Shown: piece by piece, positions 1 to 8,389 of the stretch
Numbering within the stretch: position 1 is the first letter of the stretch
Layout of the letters: every line of letters starts with the position of its first letter
Assembly (NCBI RefSeq): GCF_000407185.1
Contig: NZ_KE136481.1
Coordinates: 327,136 to 391,135 of the forward strand
DNA: 64,000 bases
Source: Enterococcus malodoratus ATCC 43197
GTDB taxonomy: Bacteria; Bacillota; Bacilli; Lactobacillales; Enterococcaceae
Direction of reading: 5' to 3'
The notes under the pieces: generated by a model
The model's database searches: none
What the model was told of the DNA's origin: nothing
What the model saw: the letters and a program-made list of their open reading frames with translations, nothing else
Made by a program: the position numbers and the translations under genes

Positions 1-636
1 TTCGTTAAAAACGGTTTGACCAAATTGGCTTTTACTTCTATCAACAACTGTTTTCATATTGTCAAACCAAATTTCTTGAGGAACACCATTCCCGCAGTAC
101 TCAAACGCATTGACCAAACAATTGAAGACATTCGCTTGGGTTCGATCAAAGGTTACCTCTAAGTATTTCATGCGAGAATAGCCTAGAATATATAGAAAAA
201 GATTGAAGTAAAAGACTTCACCATGTTTACTCACCATCTTAATATTTTCTTTCCAATCGACTTGAGCAGAAAGACCTGGCGTCGTTTCAATTCGAATGGT
301 TGCCTTTTTTACACGCTTTTCTCGATAGTTCCGACAATATCGTTTGACGGTGGTATAGCCACCTTGATATCCTTTTTTCTTAATAAAATAATAAATTGAA
401 GAAGCGGAACAGCTTAACTCCATTTTATCTTTAATAATTTCTTCAAAACCGCTTAATAAAAGAGGAGCAGAAGATTGTCTCTTTTTGATCTGTTCTACTT
501 CCCCTTTAGTTCCAGCTTCATAGTAACGCTTGACTGTTCGGTAATCACAATTATATTGCTTGGCCATGGCTGCATAGTTAGGTTGAATATCGTTCATAAT
601 GTGTCGTAAGACTCCTTCTAAGACATCTTTTCGCAT
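1..636 (-). CDS. IS21-family transposase IstA (C-terminal part beyond window)
   Basis: This is the N-terminal 212 codons of an IS21-type IstA transposase, read leftward and cut by the left edge. The start ATG at 634-636 follows a GGAGAG ribosome site. The N-terminus has a helix-turn-helix region (YAAMAKQYNCDYRTVKRYY), then a second HTH-like stretch around GGYTTVKRYCRNYREKR. These are followed by the start of the DDE integrase fold, with the first catalytic Asp in QVDWKENI near residue 130. The family cuts and joins DNA with the helper ATPase IstB, whose gene would lie further left outside the window. No frameshift is seen in the visible part, so the element may be intact. Family assignment is confident; the exact IS name is not known. 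Confidence 0.85.
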   Translation of the reverse strand, partial: MRKDVLEGVLRHIMNDIQPNYAAMAKQYNCDYRTVKRYYEAGTKGEVEQIKKRQSSAPLLLSGFEEIIKDKMELSCSASSIYYFIKKKGYQGGYTTVKRYCRNYREKRVKKATIRIETTPGLSAQVDWKENIKMVSKHGEVFYFNLFLYILGYSRMKYLEVTFDRTQANVFNCLVNAFEYCGNGVPQEIWFDNMKTVVDRSKSQFGQTVFNE

Positions 637-690
637 GAGTCACTCTCCTTGAATGGTTTCATGAAAAAGAATATCAGATTTTAAATCTAA

Positions 691-739
691 CCTACATTTT
701 CGATGGCCCTTTTCCTACATTTTATCGTGGCCCTTTACA
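691..739. repeat. Terminal repeats at the istA end of the IS21-type element
   Basis: Two imperfect direct repeats lie between istA and the flanking DNA: CCTACATTTTCGATGGCCCT from 691 and CCTACATTTTATCGTGGCCC from 714. The outer edge ends in CA at 738-739, so the element read from its tip starts TG. A TG...CA terminus with tandem terminal repeats is typical of IS21-family ends. The other end lies outside the window, so the target duplication cannot be checked. Confidence 0.7.
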
Positions 740-747
740 TAATTCTC

Positions 748-966
748 ATGAAAAAGATCGCTGGATATTTCTTTGAAAAACCTTTGGTATTAGACAACAA
801 AAAAGCTTTCGAAATCGACCTTCCAACGGACACTTTGTATGATGGGAACGAACTAGTTTTGGAATCAAACCAGCAGATTCTATGCGAGATAGGAAAAAAA
901 TATGAATACCCATCAGATAGTCTCCATAGCTTTTTCGTTATTTCTGAAATTTCTGATGTAGACTAA
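748..966 (+). pseudogene. Gene remnant beside the IS21 tip (function unknown)
   Basis: An open frame runs from inside the IS terminal repeat into chromosomal DNA and ends at 966. The first chromosomal ATG is at 748 and would give 72 residues (MKKIAGYFF...EISDVD), but no ribosome binding site precedes it because the IS tip is only 8 bp upstream. The sequence is acidic and soluble-looking, without a recognised motif. The simplest reading is the 3' end of a gene whose 5' part was separated by the IS insertion. It could also be a small intact protein. A strong terminator follows the stop, consistent with a real gene end. Confidence 0.4.
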
Positions 967-970
967 AAAG

Positions 971-1008
971 GACCTCGATGAAAATTTTATTTCATCGAGG
1001 TCTTTTTT
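971..1008. terminator. Bidirectional terminator
   Basis: A 13-bp perfect stem (GACCTCGATGAAA / TTTCATCGAGGTC) is followed by six T on the plus strand, and by CCTTTTT read on the minus strand. It separates the gene remnant on the plus strand from the glucosaminidase gene on the minus strand and can serve both. Confidence 0.85.
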
Positions 1009-1009
1009 G

Positions 1010-2266
1010 TTATTGCCCATACCAGCCAATGCCTTCATTGCGCCAGCCCTTATTGATTAGGTTATTTCTTTCACTTTGAAGTAATGTGTAGTGATGTGCT
1101 CCTGCTTTTGCATTTGGATTATACAAGCGATAAAGCGGTTTGCTTCCTCCTGAGTACCAACTAACTCCTTCATAACGCCAACCAACTTTTACTAAATGAT
1201 TTTTTTCATTCGCATTTTGCGTGTAATGATGATCACCCGCATTTGGGTTATAGAGACGATAAACAGGTGTGCCCGTTTTAGGTGCTTGCCAACCAATTCC
1301 TTCATAATGCCAGCCAGCTTTTTTAATTTTATCCCGTTCAGCAGTATTCGCTGTGTAAAAATGTTCCCCACTGTTCGGATTATACAGACGATACATCGCA
1401 TTTGTTTGGACTGGTGCTGGTGTTGAACTATCATATTGTGTTAGCTTATATGTCTCAATAACGCTATTCAATGTAGCTCCATAGTTTGGTGCTGTCGCAT
1501 ACCTTCCAGTTAGGTACGCTGTTGCGTCTTTGTATGATTTTGTGTTACTTTTCCATGCACCAGAATAATAATAATTACCTGAAGAGAAAGAAGTTTTCTT
1601 CAGAACCGTTACATTGTCGCCTAATGATTCTTTGTAAGATGGATATTTTCTGAACTTGGCATTAACTGTTACGTACTTTCCATCAATGAACTCTTGTGTT
1701 TTCATCGTAACTGACTGTCCGTTATAATCGCCCTTAATTCCAAATAGGTTATAGTTTGGTGCTTTTGAAAGAGTACTTCCGCCCCAACCGCTTTCAACGA
1801 TTGCCTGCGCAATCATTACGGAGGCATATAAATCATTGGCACTCGCTAATGTCTTTGCTGATGGAGCGACTTGATTAATGAATGCTTGTTGTGTACTCAC
1901 CGCCGATCGTGCGGCTCTAAATGCAGGCGGCTCGATTGTAAACTCTTCAAATGGTATTGGATGATGAAATTGCAGATTTCCCTGTGCATCATATTCCACT
2001 TCGTCCACGGCTTCAGTTTCATCATTTACATCCGTTTGATCACTAGAAACTGTTGTTTCTGCTTTGCTATCAGCCAAATCAGATGTTTCTTGTGTCATGC
2101 TTTCTTGTTTTTTTGCCAAATCATCTGAAGAACTAGATGATTCTCTTACTGCTGAGCTCTCCTGTGTGCTAGTAGAATCCGTTGTCGTTTCTCCATAGAC
2201 AACCAATGTTGAAGTACTCAAGCTCCCCAACAACATCACACTACACAATAGTTTTTTATAATCCAT
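1010..2266 (-). CDS. Secreted N-acetylglucosaminidase (GH73) with three C-terminal DUF5648-type repeats
   Basis: This is a predicted exported peptidoglycan hydrolase of about 418 residues. The start is ATG at 2264-2266, which has AGAGGGGG just upstream; an in-frame TTG six codons earlier lacks a site. The order is a Sec signal peptide (to about residue 25, ending VVYG-ET), a low-complexity Ser/Thr/Glu/Asp linker to about residue 90, and a GH73 glucosaminidase domain at about 120-270 with the likely catalytic Glu in IVESGWG and the NYNLFGIKG motif. Three tandem repeats of about 40 residues follow, each beginning YRLYNPN and ending W.YEG..W, of the kind classed as DUF5648. Such repeats are thought to help bind the wall. 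A second GH73 protein is encoded at 56996-57610. Likely role: cell separation or autolysis outside the membrane. Confidence 0.85.
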   Translation of the reverse strand: MDYKKLLCSVMLLGSLSTSTLVVYGETTTDSTSTQESSAVRESSSSSDDLAKKQESMTQETSDLADSKAETTVSSDQTDVNDETEAVDEVEYDAQGNLQFHHPIPFEEFTIEPPAFRAARSAVSTQQAFINQVAPSAKTLASANDLYASVMIAQAIVESGWGGSTLSKAPNYNLFGIKGDYNGQSVTMKTQEFIDGKYVTVNAKFRKYPSYKESLGDNVTVLKKTSFSSGNYYYSGAWKSNTKSYKDATAYLTGRYATAPNYGATLNSVIETYKLTQYDSSTPAPVQTNAMYRLYNPNSGEHFYTANTAERDKIKKAGWHYEGIGWQAPKTGTPVYRLYNPNAGDHHYTQNANEKNHLVKVGWRYEGVSWYSGGSKPLYRLYNPNAKAGAHHYTLLQSERNNLINKGWRNEGIGWYGQ

Positions 2267-2604
2267 GTCATCCCCCTCTGCCAACCATTAACTAACGATT
2301 ACAATTAATAGTTTTTGCACTACCTCTCTCTATATAAAGTAACAAAAATTAATCATAAAGTAAAATTTTTTTATTTTGATTTGAATAGTAAAAACCCTTG
2401 AGTAACAAGCGTTTCTCAATTCTTTCTGATTTTATTAAATTAAAGAAAGAAAAAATCAATCATAAAAGCATATTTATTTCTACGTACATCTTGTTAAATT
2501 TAAGAAAGACATTTTTTCATTAACAAAATAACTCAATTCTTATGTTGCTGTTATTTATTGAAGTCTTTCAATCTGATATAATAGCATACAGGGGAGGGGT
2601 TTTT
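2267..2604. other. A/T-rich intergenic region between divergent genes
   Basis: About 340 bases without a credible gene. It must hold the promoter of the minus-strand glucosaminidase and the extended -10 promoter of the small membrane gene at 2605. Otherwise I see only A/T-rich sequence with scattered short repeats of AAGAAAGA type. Confidence 0.6.
2574..2582 (+). promoter_or_regulatory. Extended -10 promoter of small membrane gene
   Basis: TGATATAAT (TG-N-TATAAT) lies 22 bases upstream of the ATG at 2605. A weak -35 (TTATTG, 2555-2560) is 16 bp away. Confidence 0.6.
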
Positions 2605-2841
2605 ATGGATATTGGCGATGCAGTTTCAGCAATTATTTATCTGATCTTTTTTTTGATGACCTTTATCTATTTTTCTCTATTTAAAAAAGATCGTATTCTG
2701 ATTCATTTATACTTCTCTTTGATCCCAACTTTCTTATGCATCTACTTACTTATGAATTATCACCACTATCAACCTGTTGAAGGTGCTTGGACATTGGCAT
2801 TGTTGATGTTGATTTCGCTCATCACCTTCATGCTCTATTGA
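2605..2841 (+). CDS. Small membrane protein, unknown function
   Basis: A 78-residue hydrophobic protein starting MDIGDAVSAIIYLIFF. The ATG at 2605 follows GGGGAGGGG at 2591-2599, so it is preferred over upstream starts. Three membrane segments are likely (about 8-26, 34-52, 60-78), joined by short polar turns including FKKDR and NYHHYQPVEGAW. No motif is recognised. It has its own extended -10 promoter and is followed by another small membrane gene on the same strand with a similar promoter, so the two are probably separate transcripts. Confidence 0.6.
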   Translation: MDIGDAVSAIIYLIFFLMTFIYFSLFKKDRILIHLYFSLIPTFLCIYLLMNYHHYQPVEGAWTLALLMLISLITFMLY

Positions 2842-2927
2842 CTGGTCTATTCCTTTTGGAACCGCAAAGGATAATGCCTTTATCAGCATCCTTCACAAAT
2901 AATTCGTAATTTTTTTTATTAGTTGTA

Positions 2928-2936
2928 TGCTATAAT
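2928..2936 (+). promoter_or_regulatory. Extended -10 promoter
   Basis: TGCTATAAT lies 39 bases upstream of the ATG at 2976. The -35 region is only a T-rich tract. Confidence 0.55.
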
Positions 2937-2975
2937 AAAGCTTGTTTATTCTAACCTATTCAAAGGAGCTTTGTT

Positions 2976-3302
2976 ATGGCGCTTTTACTGACACTACTAT
3001 TTGATCTTCTAATGATTATTCTGTTTTTATTTAGAATGGTTAGAGGAGATCAAATTACTCTTATCGTTAGCATCATTTTGCAAGGATTACTATTTATTGA
3101 TTTACTAGCTGTCGTCCTTCTACGCTCTTCAAAAACTGAAAAAATCAGTATTGAACAAACTGAGCAAGTAGAAATGACTCGCAGACAGACACGCCGCGCA
3201 TCAAAACCTGCACGTGGCGGCTTTTTATCAAAAATTTCTTGCATTGTAGCCTTATTATTATTAGCCTATTATATCTATTCTGTTGTTTATCTATTTATCT
3301 AA
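2976..3302 (+). CDS. Small membrane protein with basic cytoplasmic segment
   Basis: A 108-residue protein with an AAAGGAGC ribosome site before the ATG. Three membrane segments are visible at about 2-20, 27-49 and 85-106. They flank a polar stretch (about 50-80) rich in Arg and Lys (MTRRQTRRASKPARGG), which is likely cytoplasmic. No catalytic motif is seen and the family is not recognised. A terminator follows at 3312. Confidence 0.6.
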   Translation: MALLLTLLFDLLMIILFLFRMVRGDQITLIVSIILQGLLFIDLLAVVLLRSSKTEKISIEQTEQVEMTRRQTRRASKPARGGFLSKISCIVALLLLAYYIYSVVYLFI

Positions 3303-3311
3303 CGTTTCAGG

Positions 3312-3340
3312 ACATCGATACTTTATCGGTGTTTTTATTT
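3312..3340 (+). terminator. Terminator after 2976-3302
   Basis: The stem ACATCGATA / TATCGGTGT is followed by TTTTTATTTT, ten bases after the stop codon. Confidence 0.7.
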
Positions 3341-3411
3341 TGTCTGGAATTGATTGTAAGAATGAAGCATCTGCTCTAGAAAAAAAGATCGTAATAAAAA
3401 TTCATTGAACC

Positions 3412-3442
3412 AAAAAAGCTATATCAAAAAATGATATAACTT
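3412..3442 (-). terminator. Terminator of subtilase-like gene
   Basis: Read on the minus strand, AGTTATATCA / TGATATAGCT with one mismatch is followed by six T. It lies 22 bases beyond the stop of the gene at 3464-4741. Confidence 0.7.
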
Positions 3443-3463
3443 CTCAATGAAAGAAAAGACACT

Positions 3464-4741
3464 CTAGGTATCACTTTGAATTTCTTCAATTAATCGAATT
3501 GGATTGATTAAATATTTGATCGTAAAAGGCTTCCCTTCATTTTCGACTACTTGAGAATCTGAGGTTTCAATCGCCTTCTCTATGAAAGTTTCTGGCGTTA
3601 TTGATTTATTCACTTGATATGCCAAAGCATACAACCCTGCTAAATATGGCACTACCCAACTCAATCCTCCGCTTGTATCGTTCACATAGGACTTTTCTCC
3701 AGTAATCCCCGCATAAGTTCGACAATCCATTGGTAAAAACAGGCAATTTTGATAGTCCTCAGCATTCTCCTTCAGCCAAGAACCAACTGAATAAGAGGCC
3801 CGATCATCAGGATCTGACATCATCTCCTTGCCTAGACCGGCAATGCCTATTCCATAATCCTGTTCTAAAGTGGCCGTTACTACTAAAATGCCTTGATCAT
3901 TCGCTTTATCTAAAGCCTTTTTAAATAGATCGTAATCGTTGTCCTTTTTATTGAATCCGCGAGATATTGAAATGGCTCGAATTTTTTCTTTTTCTGGTAA
4001 CGTCTTGTTGATTTCAAGAAATCGTTCAATAGATTGGGCGTAATATTTATAAGTAATTCCATTAGTGTATGTATCTCCTTTCGAGTCATGTCCTTTCATT
4101 TTCAGCATAATTAATAGATTATCCGCAAATGATGAGGCAATGAAGTAAAGATTTGATTCTGGTGCTACGCCAATATTTTCTCCGACCGCTAATGAGGCTA
4201 CTCCTGCCCCATGCATTTCGGGAACTTTTGATAAAGCATGGATTTCTTCGTAATGTTTTAAGCGTTTCTTGTATTCCGAGTGTTCGGTATATAAGGTTTG
4301 ATCAATAATTCCGACCGAAACTCCTTTTCCTGTAATCCCTTTTTTGTGCAGCTCTTGTACATGCAAACCCGGATTTTTTCCTAATTCCATCGATTTATCA
4401 GGATCAAAACCTTTTGGCAGTCGTCGCGGCCATTTAGTTGATGTATCATAAACAACCCGTTTGATAGCATTGAATTCACTAGTCAAATTCAATTGAGATA
4501 AATCTTTCGAACGAAGATTACTTTGAGGGGAACTGGAATAATTGCTGTTAGGCTTGGGCATTTTTTTTACTTTGATAGTTTCTTTGGATTCTGCCTCCGT
4601 TTTGCGAGCAATCCCAATTGAATGATCCGCTGTTCTACTATCAATTGGTTGAATCCATATGATATAAGCAAGTATTAACGAGGCCAAAACAATGAAGCTA
4701 GATAAAATGATTAGTATGACTTTCCTGATCTTTTTTATCAT
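3464..4741 (-). CDS. Membrane-anchored subtilase-like (S8) protein
   Basis: A 425-residue protein with an uncleaved N-terminal membrane anchor (about 7-30), an extracytoplasmic linker, and a subtilisin fold from about 125. The three catalytic positions are present: Asp147 in VSVGIIDQT, His177 in MHGAGVASL and Ser361 in GGLSWVVPYLAG. The segment that normally carries the oxyanion-hole Asn (AAGN) reads VVTATLEQ, so that residue appears to be replaced and activity is uncertain. The start ATG follows AGGAGGG. Three TCAAG boxes at 11-bp spacing lie upstream and also occur upstream of the neighbouring ABC genes, which suggests co-regulation by the response regulator at 7560-8246. It might act in defence against, or processing of, an extracellular peptide. 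That is inference. Confidence 0.7.
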   Translation of the reverse strand: MIKKIRKVILIILSSFIVLASLILAYIIWIQPIDSRTADHSIGIARKTEAESKETIKVKKMPKPNSNYSSSPQSNLRSKDLSQLNLTSEFNAIKRVVYDTSTKWPRRLPKGFDPDKSMELGKNPGLHVQELHKKGITGKGVSVGIIDQTLYTEHSEYKKRLKHYEEIHALSKVPEMHGAGVASLAVGENIGVAPESNLYFIASSFADNLLIMLKMKGHDSKGDTYTNGITYKYYAQSIERFLEINKTLPEKEKIRAISISRGFNKKDNDYDLFKKALDKANDQGILVVTATLEQDYGIGIAGLGKEMMSDPDDRASYSVGSWLKENAEDYQNCLFLPMDCRTYAGITGEKSYVNDTSGGLSWVVPYLAGLYALAYQVNKSITPETFIEKAIETSDSQVVENEGKPFTIKYLINPIRLIEEIQSDT

Positions 4742-4809
4742 AATAAACCCTCCTAGTACGATTATTGTTTATCTACATCCAATTCTAGAAAAAACGTATC
4801 AGTCAATGA

Positions 4810-4836
4810 TCAAGGGATTGTCAAGAAAGTATCAAG
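4810..4836 (-). promoter_or_regulatory. Three TCAAG boxes at 11-bp spacing (likely response-regulator site)
   Basis: TCAAG occurs at 4810, 4821 and 4832, that is CTTGA-N6-CTTGA-N6-CTTGA on the coding strand of the subtilase-like gene, about 70-95 bases upstream of its start. Direct repeats one helical turn apart are the usual layout for OmpR-type regulators of lantibiotic and peptide-response systems. Related boxes occur at 7528-7564. Confidence 0.65.
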
Positions 4837-4886
4837 AAGAGCATAAAAAAAGAACCAAAAATAGCTCTTGCAATTGACGATTCAGT

Positions 4887-5777
4887 TTATTTAGTAGAAG
4901 GGACTTCTAGACAAATAGTAAAATACTCTGGGTCAACGACTGCTTTATTTTTTATACCAAGTCTATGGCATAATAACTCAACAATGGCTAACCCCAGACC
5001 ATTGTTTCTATTTGTTTCATTATTATCTGCCACATAATACCGTTGAAAAATTCTTTGCGTATCAATTTTAGTACCTGCTTTATATTTGTTAGAGATCTTC
5101 AAAACAGTCTTTTCCTTTTGTGTTAATTCGACAATTACTTTCTCTTGTCCATGCTGCAAAACGTTCACAATCAAGTTTTGCAAAACGCGCGTCAATAATT
5201 TTTTATCTGTGAGAACAAAACAGTCTTCCTGAATTTTTAACTGTGGTTCAATTGTAGAAGAATCAAAATTAACACTTTCTTTCAAAAGTTCATCAATCAA
5301 CAGATTGCTCAAATTGATTCTGACCAACTCGGTTTCGGTTAGTTGAGAATCAAAATAAGATAGTTCGAAAAAGGCTTGGGTCAGGTTTTTCATCGTCAAA
5401 GACTTTTCTAACAAAATTTTAATAGACTCTGCTTGATCTTTTGACAGTTCCTCTCGCTCCAACAGTTGGAGATAGCCGATAATCGCTGTTAACGGCGTTC
5501 TTAAATCATGGGAAATATTTGAGATCGTCTCTTTGAGTTCCTGTTCACGATTCATCACAGCGATTCTATAGGCGCGTTGCTCTATAATTTGTTCGTTTAA
5601 TGTTTCAGTCAGCGTATTGACCGAACGATCAAATAGGTTAACCTCCAACAGCTGATTGCTTTCAAAATCTAGTCGTTTTAAGCGATCATTTATTTTCAAA
5701 ATTTCTCGCCGCAATAAAAAAATCAGAAAGGCCAGTATTAGGATAATTATAACTAGTGCAGTCACGAGAAGTTTCAT
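4887..5777 (-). CDS. Sensor histidine kinase
   Basis: A 296-residue kinase with a single N-terminal membrane segment (2-22) and no extracellular domain. A coiled linker follows, then HisKA with phospho-acceptor His90 (NISHDLRTPLTAIIGY) and HATPase_c with an N box (NLIVNVLQHG) and G box (NGLGLAIVELL). Without an outside domain it probably senses through the membrane or through a partner such as the ABC permease encoded just upstream. It is the last gene of the RR-ATPase-permease-kinase run, 21 bases after the permease stop. Its partner is the response regulator at 7560-8246. Confidence 0.85.
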   Translation of the reverse strand: MKLLVTALVIIILILAFLIFLLRREILKINDRLKRLDFESNQLLEVNLFDRSVNTLTETLNEQIIEQRAYRIAVMNREQELKETISNISHDLRTPLTAIIGYLQLLEREELSKDQAESIKILLEKSLTMKNLTQAFFELSYFDSQLTETELVRINLSNLLIDELLKESVNFDSSTIEPQLKIQEDCFVLTDKKLLTRVLQNLIVNVLQHGQEKVIVELTQKEKTVLKISNKYKAGTKIDTQRIFQRYYVADNNETNRNNGLGLAIVELLCHRLGIKNKAVVDPEYFTICLEVPSTK

Positions 5778-5798
5778 AAGCTTTGCCCTTTCTGTGCG

Positions 5799-6554
5799 TT
5801 AGTTAAGGTCTTGTTTCTCAAAAATAATTATTGTTAATCCTATCATTGTCACCCATGTAACGATTGATGAAAAGAGCATTTTAACTAGATCCTTCATAGG
5901 TAAATGCACTTGAGAAGCCGCTGATACTTGATTTAATGGAAAGAAATTGTAAAAATCCCAAAAAAATGTACCGTCTTTTACTAGTATTCCACCTAGTTCA
6001 ATAAATAGAATAGTGAACAATGCTGAAAAGAGAACTGTCTTAAAAATGTCTTTACAGACGAATGAAATTGAAAGATAGACACTGACAGCCGAAATGGACA
6101 ATAAACTAGTCAAAAAGCAAACTCTTAATATATATGAAACCGTCTCAATGGTAAAATCTGTTCCCCAGCCCTTTATCAAAGTGACTATCCCTGTTGTCAC
6201 AATTGGAGTGATCATCATAAGTACCAATGAGATAAAACTGAATACAATAACTTTAGCCAAAACGAGTGTTTTTCGAGTATGTCCATTGGCCACTTGCTGC
6301 TGCAGCGTTCGTTGAGTAAAATCTGATCCAAGGAAATAACCGGCTAAAATGACTGGTCCAAAAATCGTCGTGTTCGTTGAAAAACTATTGGCAAATGTAG
6401 CTTGCCCGCTTGATAAAAATTTTACAGCGTCGATACTGTTACCGAATAATTTATCCAAAATAATGTAAGAGAAATAGACTGCCAATAACAAGAGCACGGG
6501 CAAAATACGAAGTTTGACCAAACGATGCCATTCGATTTTTATCAGATTAATCAT
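5799..6554 (-). CDS. ABC-2 type transporter permease
   Basis: A 251-residue membrane protein with about six membrane segments (near 18-36, 60-80, 105-130, 145-165, 172-192, 222-245). It begins MINLIKIEWHRLVKLRILP, typical of ABC-2 permeases of the antibiotic or lantibiotic exporter and immunity type (BcrB/LanE-like). Its start overlaps the end of the ATPase gene by 8 bases, so the two are translationally coupled. With that ATPase it likely exports or expels a peptide or lipid-active compound. The substrate is unknown. Confidence 0.8.
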   Translation of the reverse strand: MINLIKIEWHRLVKLRILPVLLLLAVYFSYIILDKLFGNSIDAVKFLSSGQATFANSFSTNTTIFGPVILAGYFLGSDFTQRTLQQQVANGHTRKTLVLAKVIVFSFISLVLMMITPIVTTGIVTLIKGWGTDFTIETVSYILRVCFLTSLLSISAVSVYLSISFVCKDIFKTVLFSALFTILFIELGGILVKDGTFFWDFYNFFPLNQVSAASQVHLPMKDLVKMLFSSIVTWVTMIGLTIIIFEKQDLN

Positions 6555-7470
6555 TTCCCATCCCCCTTATACTTTGGACGAAATAATCTTCTAGGGTTTC
6601 TTCAGCAATAGCCACCGCGAGTATCTCAATATCATGCTGTACTAAACACGTGATCACCCGGTTTAAATCATCGAGATAATCATACAGTTTAATGGATTGA
6701 TCAGGGAGCACTTGATAATTCGTTGTATCTAAATACTTCTCAATTGTAGCCGTCGCCAAAAAAGGAGATTTAACCCTTAAGTAAATGTGCCGCTGACACT
6801 TCTCCTGCAACTCTTTCTTGCTGATGCTTTCAATAATTACCCCTTCATGAATAATGATGTAGTCAGTGACTAATTGATATAATTCTTGTAAGGTATGACT
6901 GCTGATCAGCATCGTTACATTTTTCTCACGATTCATTTTTAGCAGCAGTTCTCTAACTTCGACAACACCGAACGGATCTAAGCCATTATTAGGTTCATCT
7001 AAAATCAACATGTCTGGTTCGCATAGCAAGGCTTGAGCAATTCCCAAACGCTGCTTCATTCCTAAAGAAAAATCTCTGACTTTCTTCTTGCAGTCATTCT
7101 CTAATCCAACCATTTTAAGCAGTTCTTCGACTAAACCTTTATTAGGCAATCCATGAGAAAAACGAGCCATATCAAGATTTTCACGAGCATTCATACCTGG
7201 ATAATAGGCAGGAGTCTCAATCATGCTGCCGATTCGCTTACGTTTTCCACTCAATAATTGTTCCTTTGATTCATTAAATAATGAGATTTGTCCCGAATCG
7301 CTCTTCACAAGTCCCATCAAAATTCTCATAAGTGTGGTTTTTCCAGCTCCATTCAAGCCAATAAACCCATAGATTTTTCCGCGTTCCAGTTCGATAGAAA
7401 TATCCTTAAGAACTTGTACATCTTTAAAGTTTTTTGACAGGTTCACAGTCTTTAAAACAACTTCGCGCAT
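6547..7470 (-). CDS. ABC transporter ATP-binding protein (BcrA/LanF type)
   Basis: A 307-residue ABC ATPase from ATG at 7468-7470, which follows AAAAGGATG; an in-frame GTG 11 codons upstream has no site. It has Walker A GLNGAGKTT, signature FSLGMKQRLGIAQALL, Walker B MLILDEPNNGLDP and the H-loop ISSHTLQEL, followed by a C-terminal extension of about 90 residues seen in drug and lantibiotic exporters. It partners the permease at 5799-6554. TCAAG boxes lie between this gene and the response-regulator gene, so it probably has an inducible promoter as well as read-through. Confidence 0.85.
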   Translation of the reverse strand: MREVVLKTVNLSKNFKDVQVLKDISIELERGKIYGFIGLNGAGKTTLMRILMGLVKSDSGQISLFNESKEQLLSGKRKRIGSMIETPAYYPGMNARENLDMARFSHGLPNKGLVEELLKMVGLENDCKKKVRDFSLGMKQRLGIAQALLCEPDMLILDEPNNGLDPFGVVEVRELLLKMNREKNVTMLISSHTLQELYQLVTDYIIIHEGVIIESISKKELQEKCQRHIYLRVKSPFLATATIEKYLDTTNYQVLPDQSIKLYDYLDDLNRVITCLVQHDIEILAVAIAEETLEDYFVQSIRGMGND

Positions 7471-7526
7471 TCTTAACACATCCTTTTTATAGTGATCCGC
7501 CACTCGTTTAAGTTTAAAAAGAAGGT

Positions 7527-7565
7527 ATCAAGACCCCCATTGAAAAGATCAAGAATCTATCAAGA
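7527..7565 (-). promoter_or_regulatory. TCAAG boxes upstream of the ABC genes
   Basis: ATCAAGA occurs exactly at 7527, 7548 and 7559, with offsets of 21 and 11 bp, so all three are in helical phase. The same core is found as three boxes at 11-bp spacing upstream of the subtilase-like gene (4810-4836). The third box overlaps the stop region of the regulator gene. Likely binding sites of the response regulator encoded next door. Confidence 0.6.
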
Positions 7566-8246
7566 TTTCGATTTTACTAAACGATATCCGATTCCCCATA
7601 CGGTTTCGATATAATTTACCTCTGAATTAATTTGCGAAAGTTTTCCGCGTAAAGAACTCACGTGAACGTTGATCGTATGTCCGTCATCATAGTAAGCATC
7701 CTTCCATACACTTTCAAATATATTTTGCTTCGAAAAAACCTTATTAGGATGTTTGATCAGTAATTCTAGAATTTTAAACTCGGTACCGGTTAGTTGAACC
7801 TCGTTTTCTTCAATAAAAACTCTCTTTTCATCCAAATTTAAACGCAGATTTTTATGCCATAGTTCATTTGAACTATTTTTAGTCAAATGAGCGTTTCTGC
7901 GCATTACAGCTTCGCTTCGGGCAATTACTTCGTCAATATCAAATGGTTTTGTGACATAATCATCTGCACCGATTTTTAAAAGATCAATTTTGGTTGTCAC
8001 CAGTCCTTTTGCAGAAATAACGATTACTGGGATGTCTGAGAATGCTCTCAGCTTGATCAAAACTGAATCTCCGCTTTGATAGGGCAGATTTAAATCTAAC
8101 AAAACTAAGTCAAACGGTGTTGACTGAAGTTTTTCTATTCCCTCAAGGCCGTTGTAAGCAAGCTCGCACTCCCACTGATTTTCCTCGATCACTTTTTTCA
8201 ACAAAGAACAAATTTCGACATCATCGTCGATTACAAGCACTCTCAT
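7560..8246 (-). CDS. OmpR/PhoB-family response regulator
   Basis: A 228-residue regulator with a receiver domain (1-120) carrying the acidic cluster DDD at 7-9, phospho-acceptor Asp51 (LVLLDLNLP) and Lys in YVTKPF. The C-terminal winged-helix domain (about 130-225) ends IETVWGIGYRLVKSKS. It heads the run RR, ATPase, permease and kinase. A -10 hexamer TATAAT at 8306-8311 (minus strand) lies 60 bases upstream. It is expected to bind the TCAAG repeats at 4810-4836 and 7527-7565. Confidence 0.9.
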   Translation of the reverse strand: MRVLVIDDDVEICSLLKKVIEENQWECELAYNGLEGIEKLQSTPFDLVLLDLNLPYQSGDSVLIKLRAFSDIPVIVISAKGLVTTKIDLLKIGADDYVTKPFDIDEVIARSEAVMRRNAHLTKNSSNELWHKNLRLNLDEKRVFIEENEVQLTGTEFKILELLIKHPNKVFSKQNIFESVWKDAYYDDGHTINVHVSSLRGKLSQINSEVNYIETVWGIGYRLVKSKS

Positions 8247-8356
8247 ATTACATCCCTCTTCTCCTTACAAGTCCACATGTGTACGTTTTCACTCTCTATT
8301 AGTTAATTATATACAACATTTGGCTATCTGCCTATTTCGAATTAAGAAGATAAGAA

Positions 8357-8382
8357 AAGACCTGCACTGTGTGCTAGGTCTT
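8357..8382 (-). terminator. Terminator after the yxlEFG-like operon
   Basis: AAGACCT-GCAC-TGT-GTGC-T-AGGTCTT forms an 11-bp stem with one bulge. Read on the minus strand it is followed by TTCTT. It lies just past the stop of the permease gene at 8390. Confidence 0.7.
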
Positions 8383-8389
8383 CGTTGAA

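Noticed and set aside
703-747. Upstream start of the frame ending at 966
   Set aside because: This part lies inside the IS21 terminal repeat and has no ribosome binding site, so it is not counted as gene.
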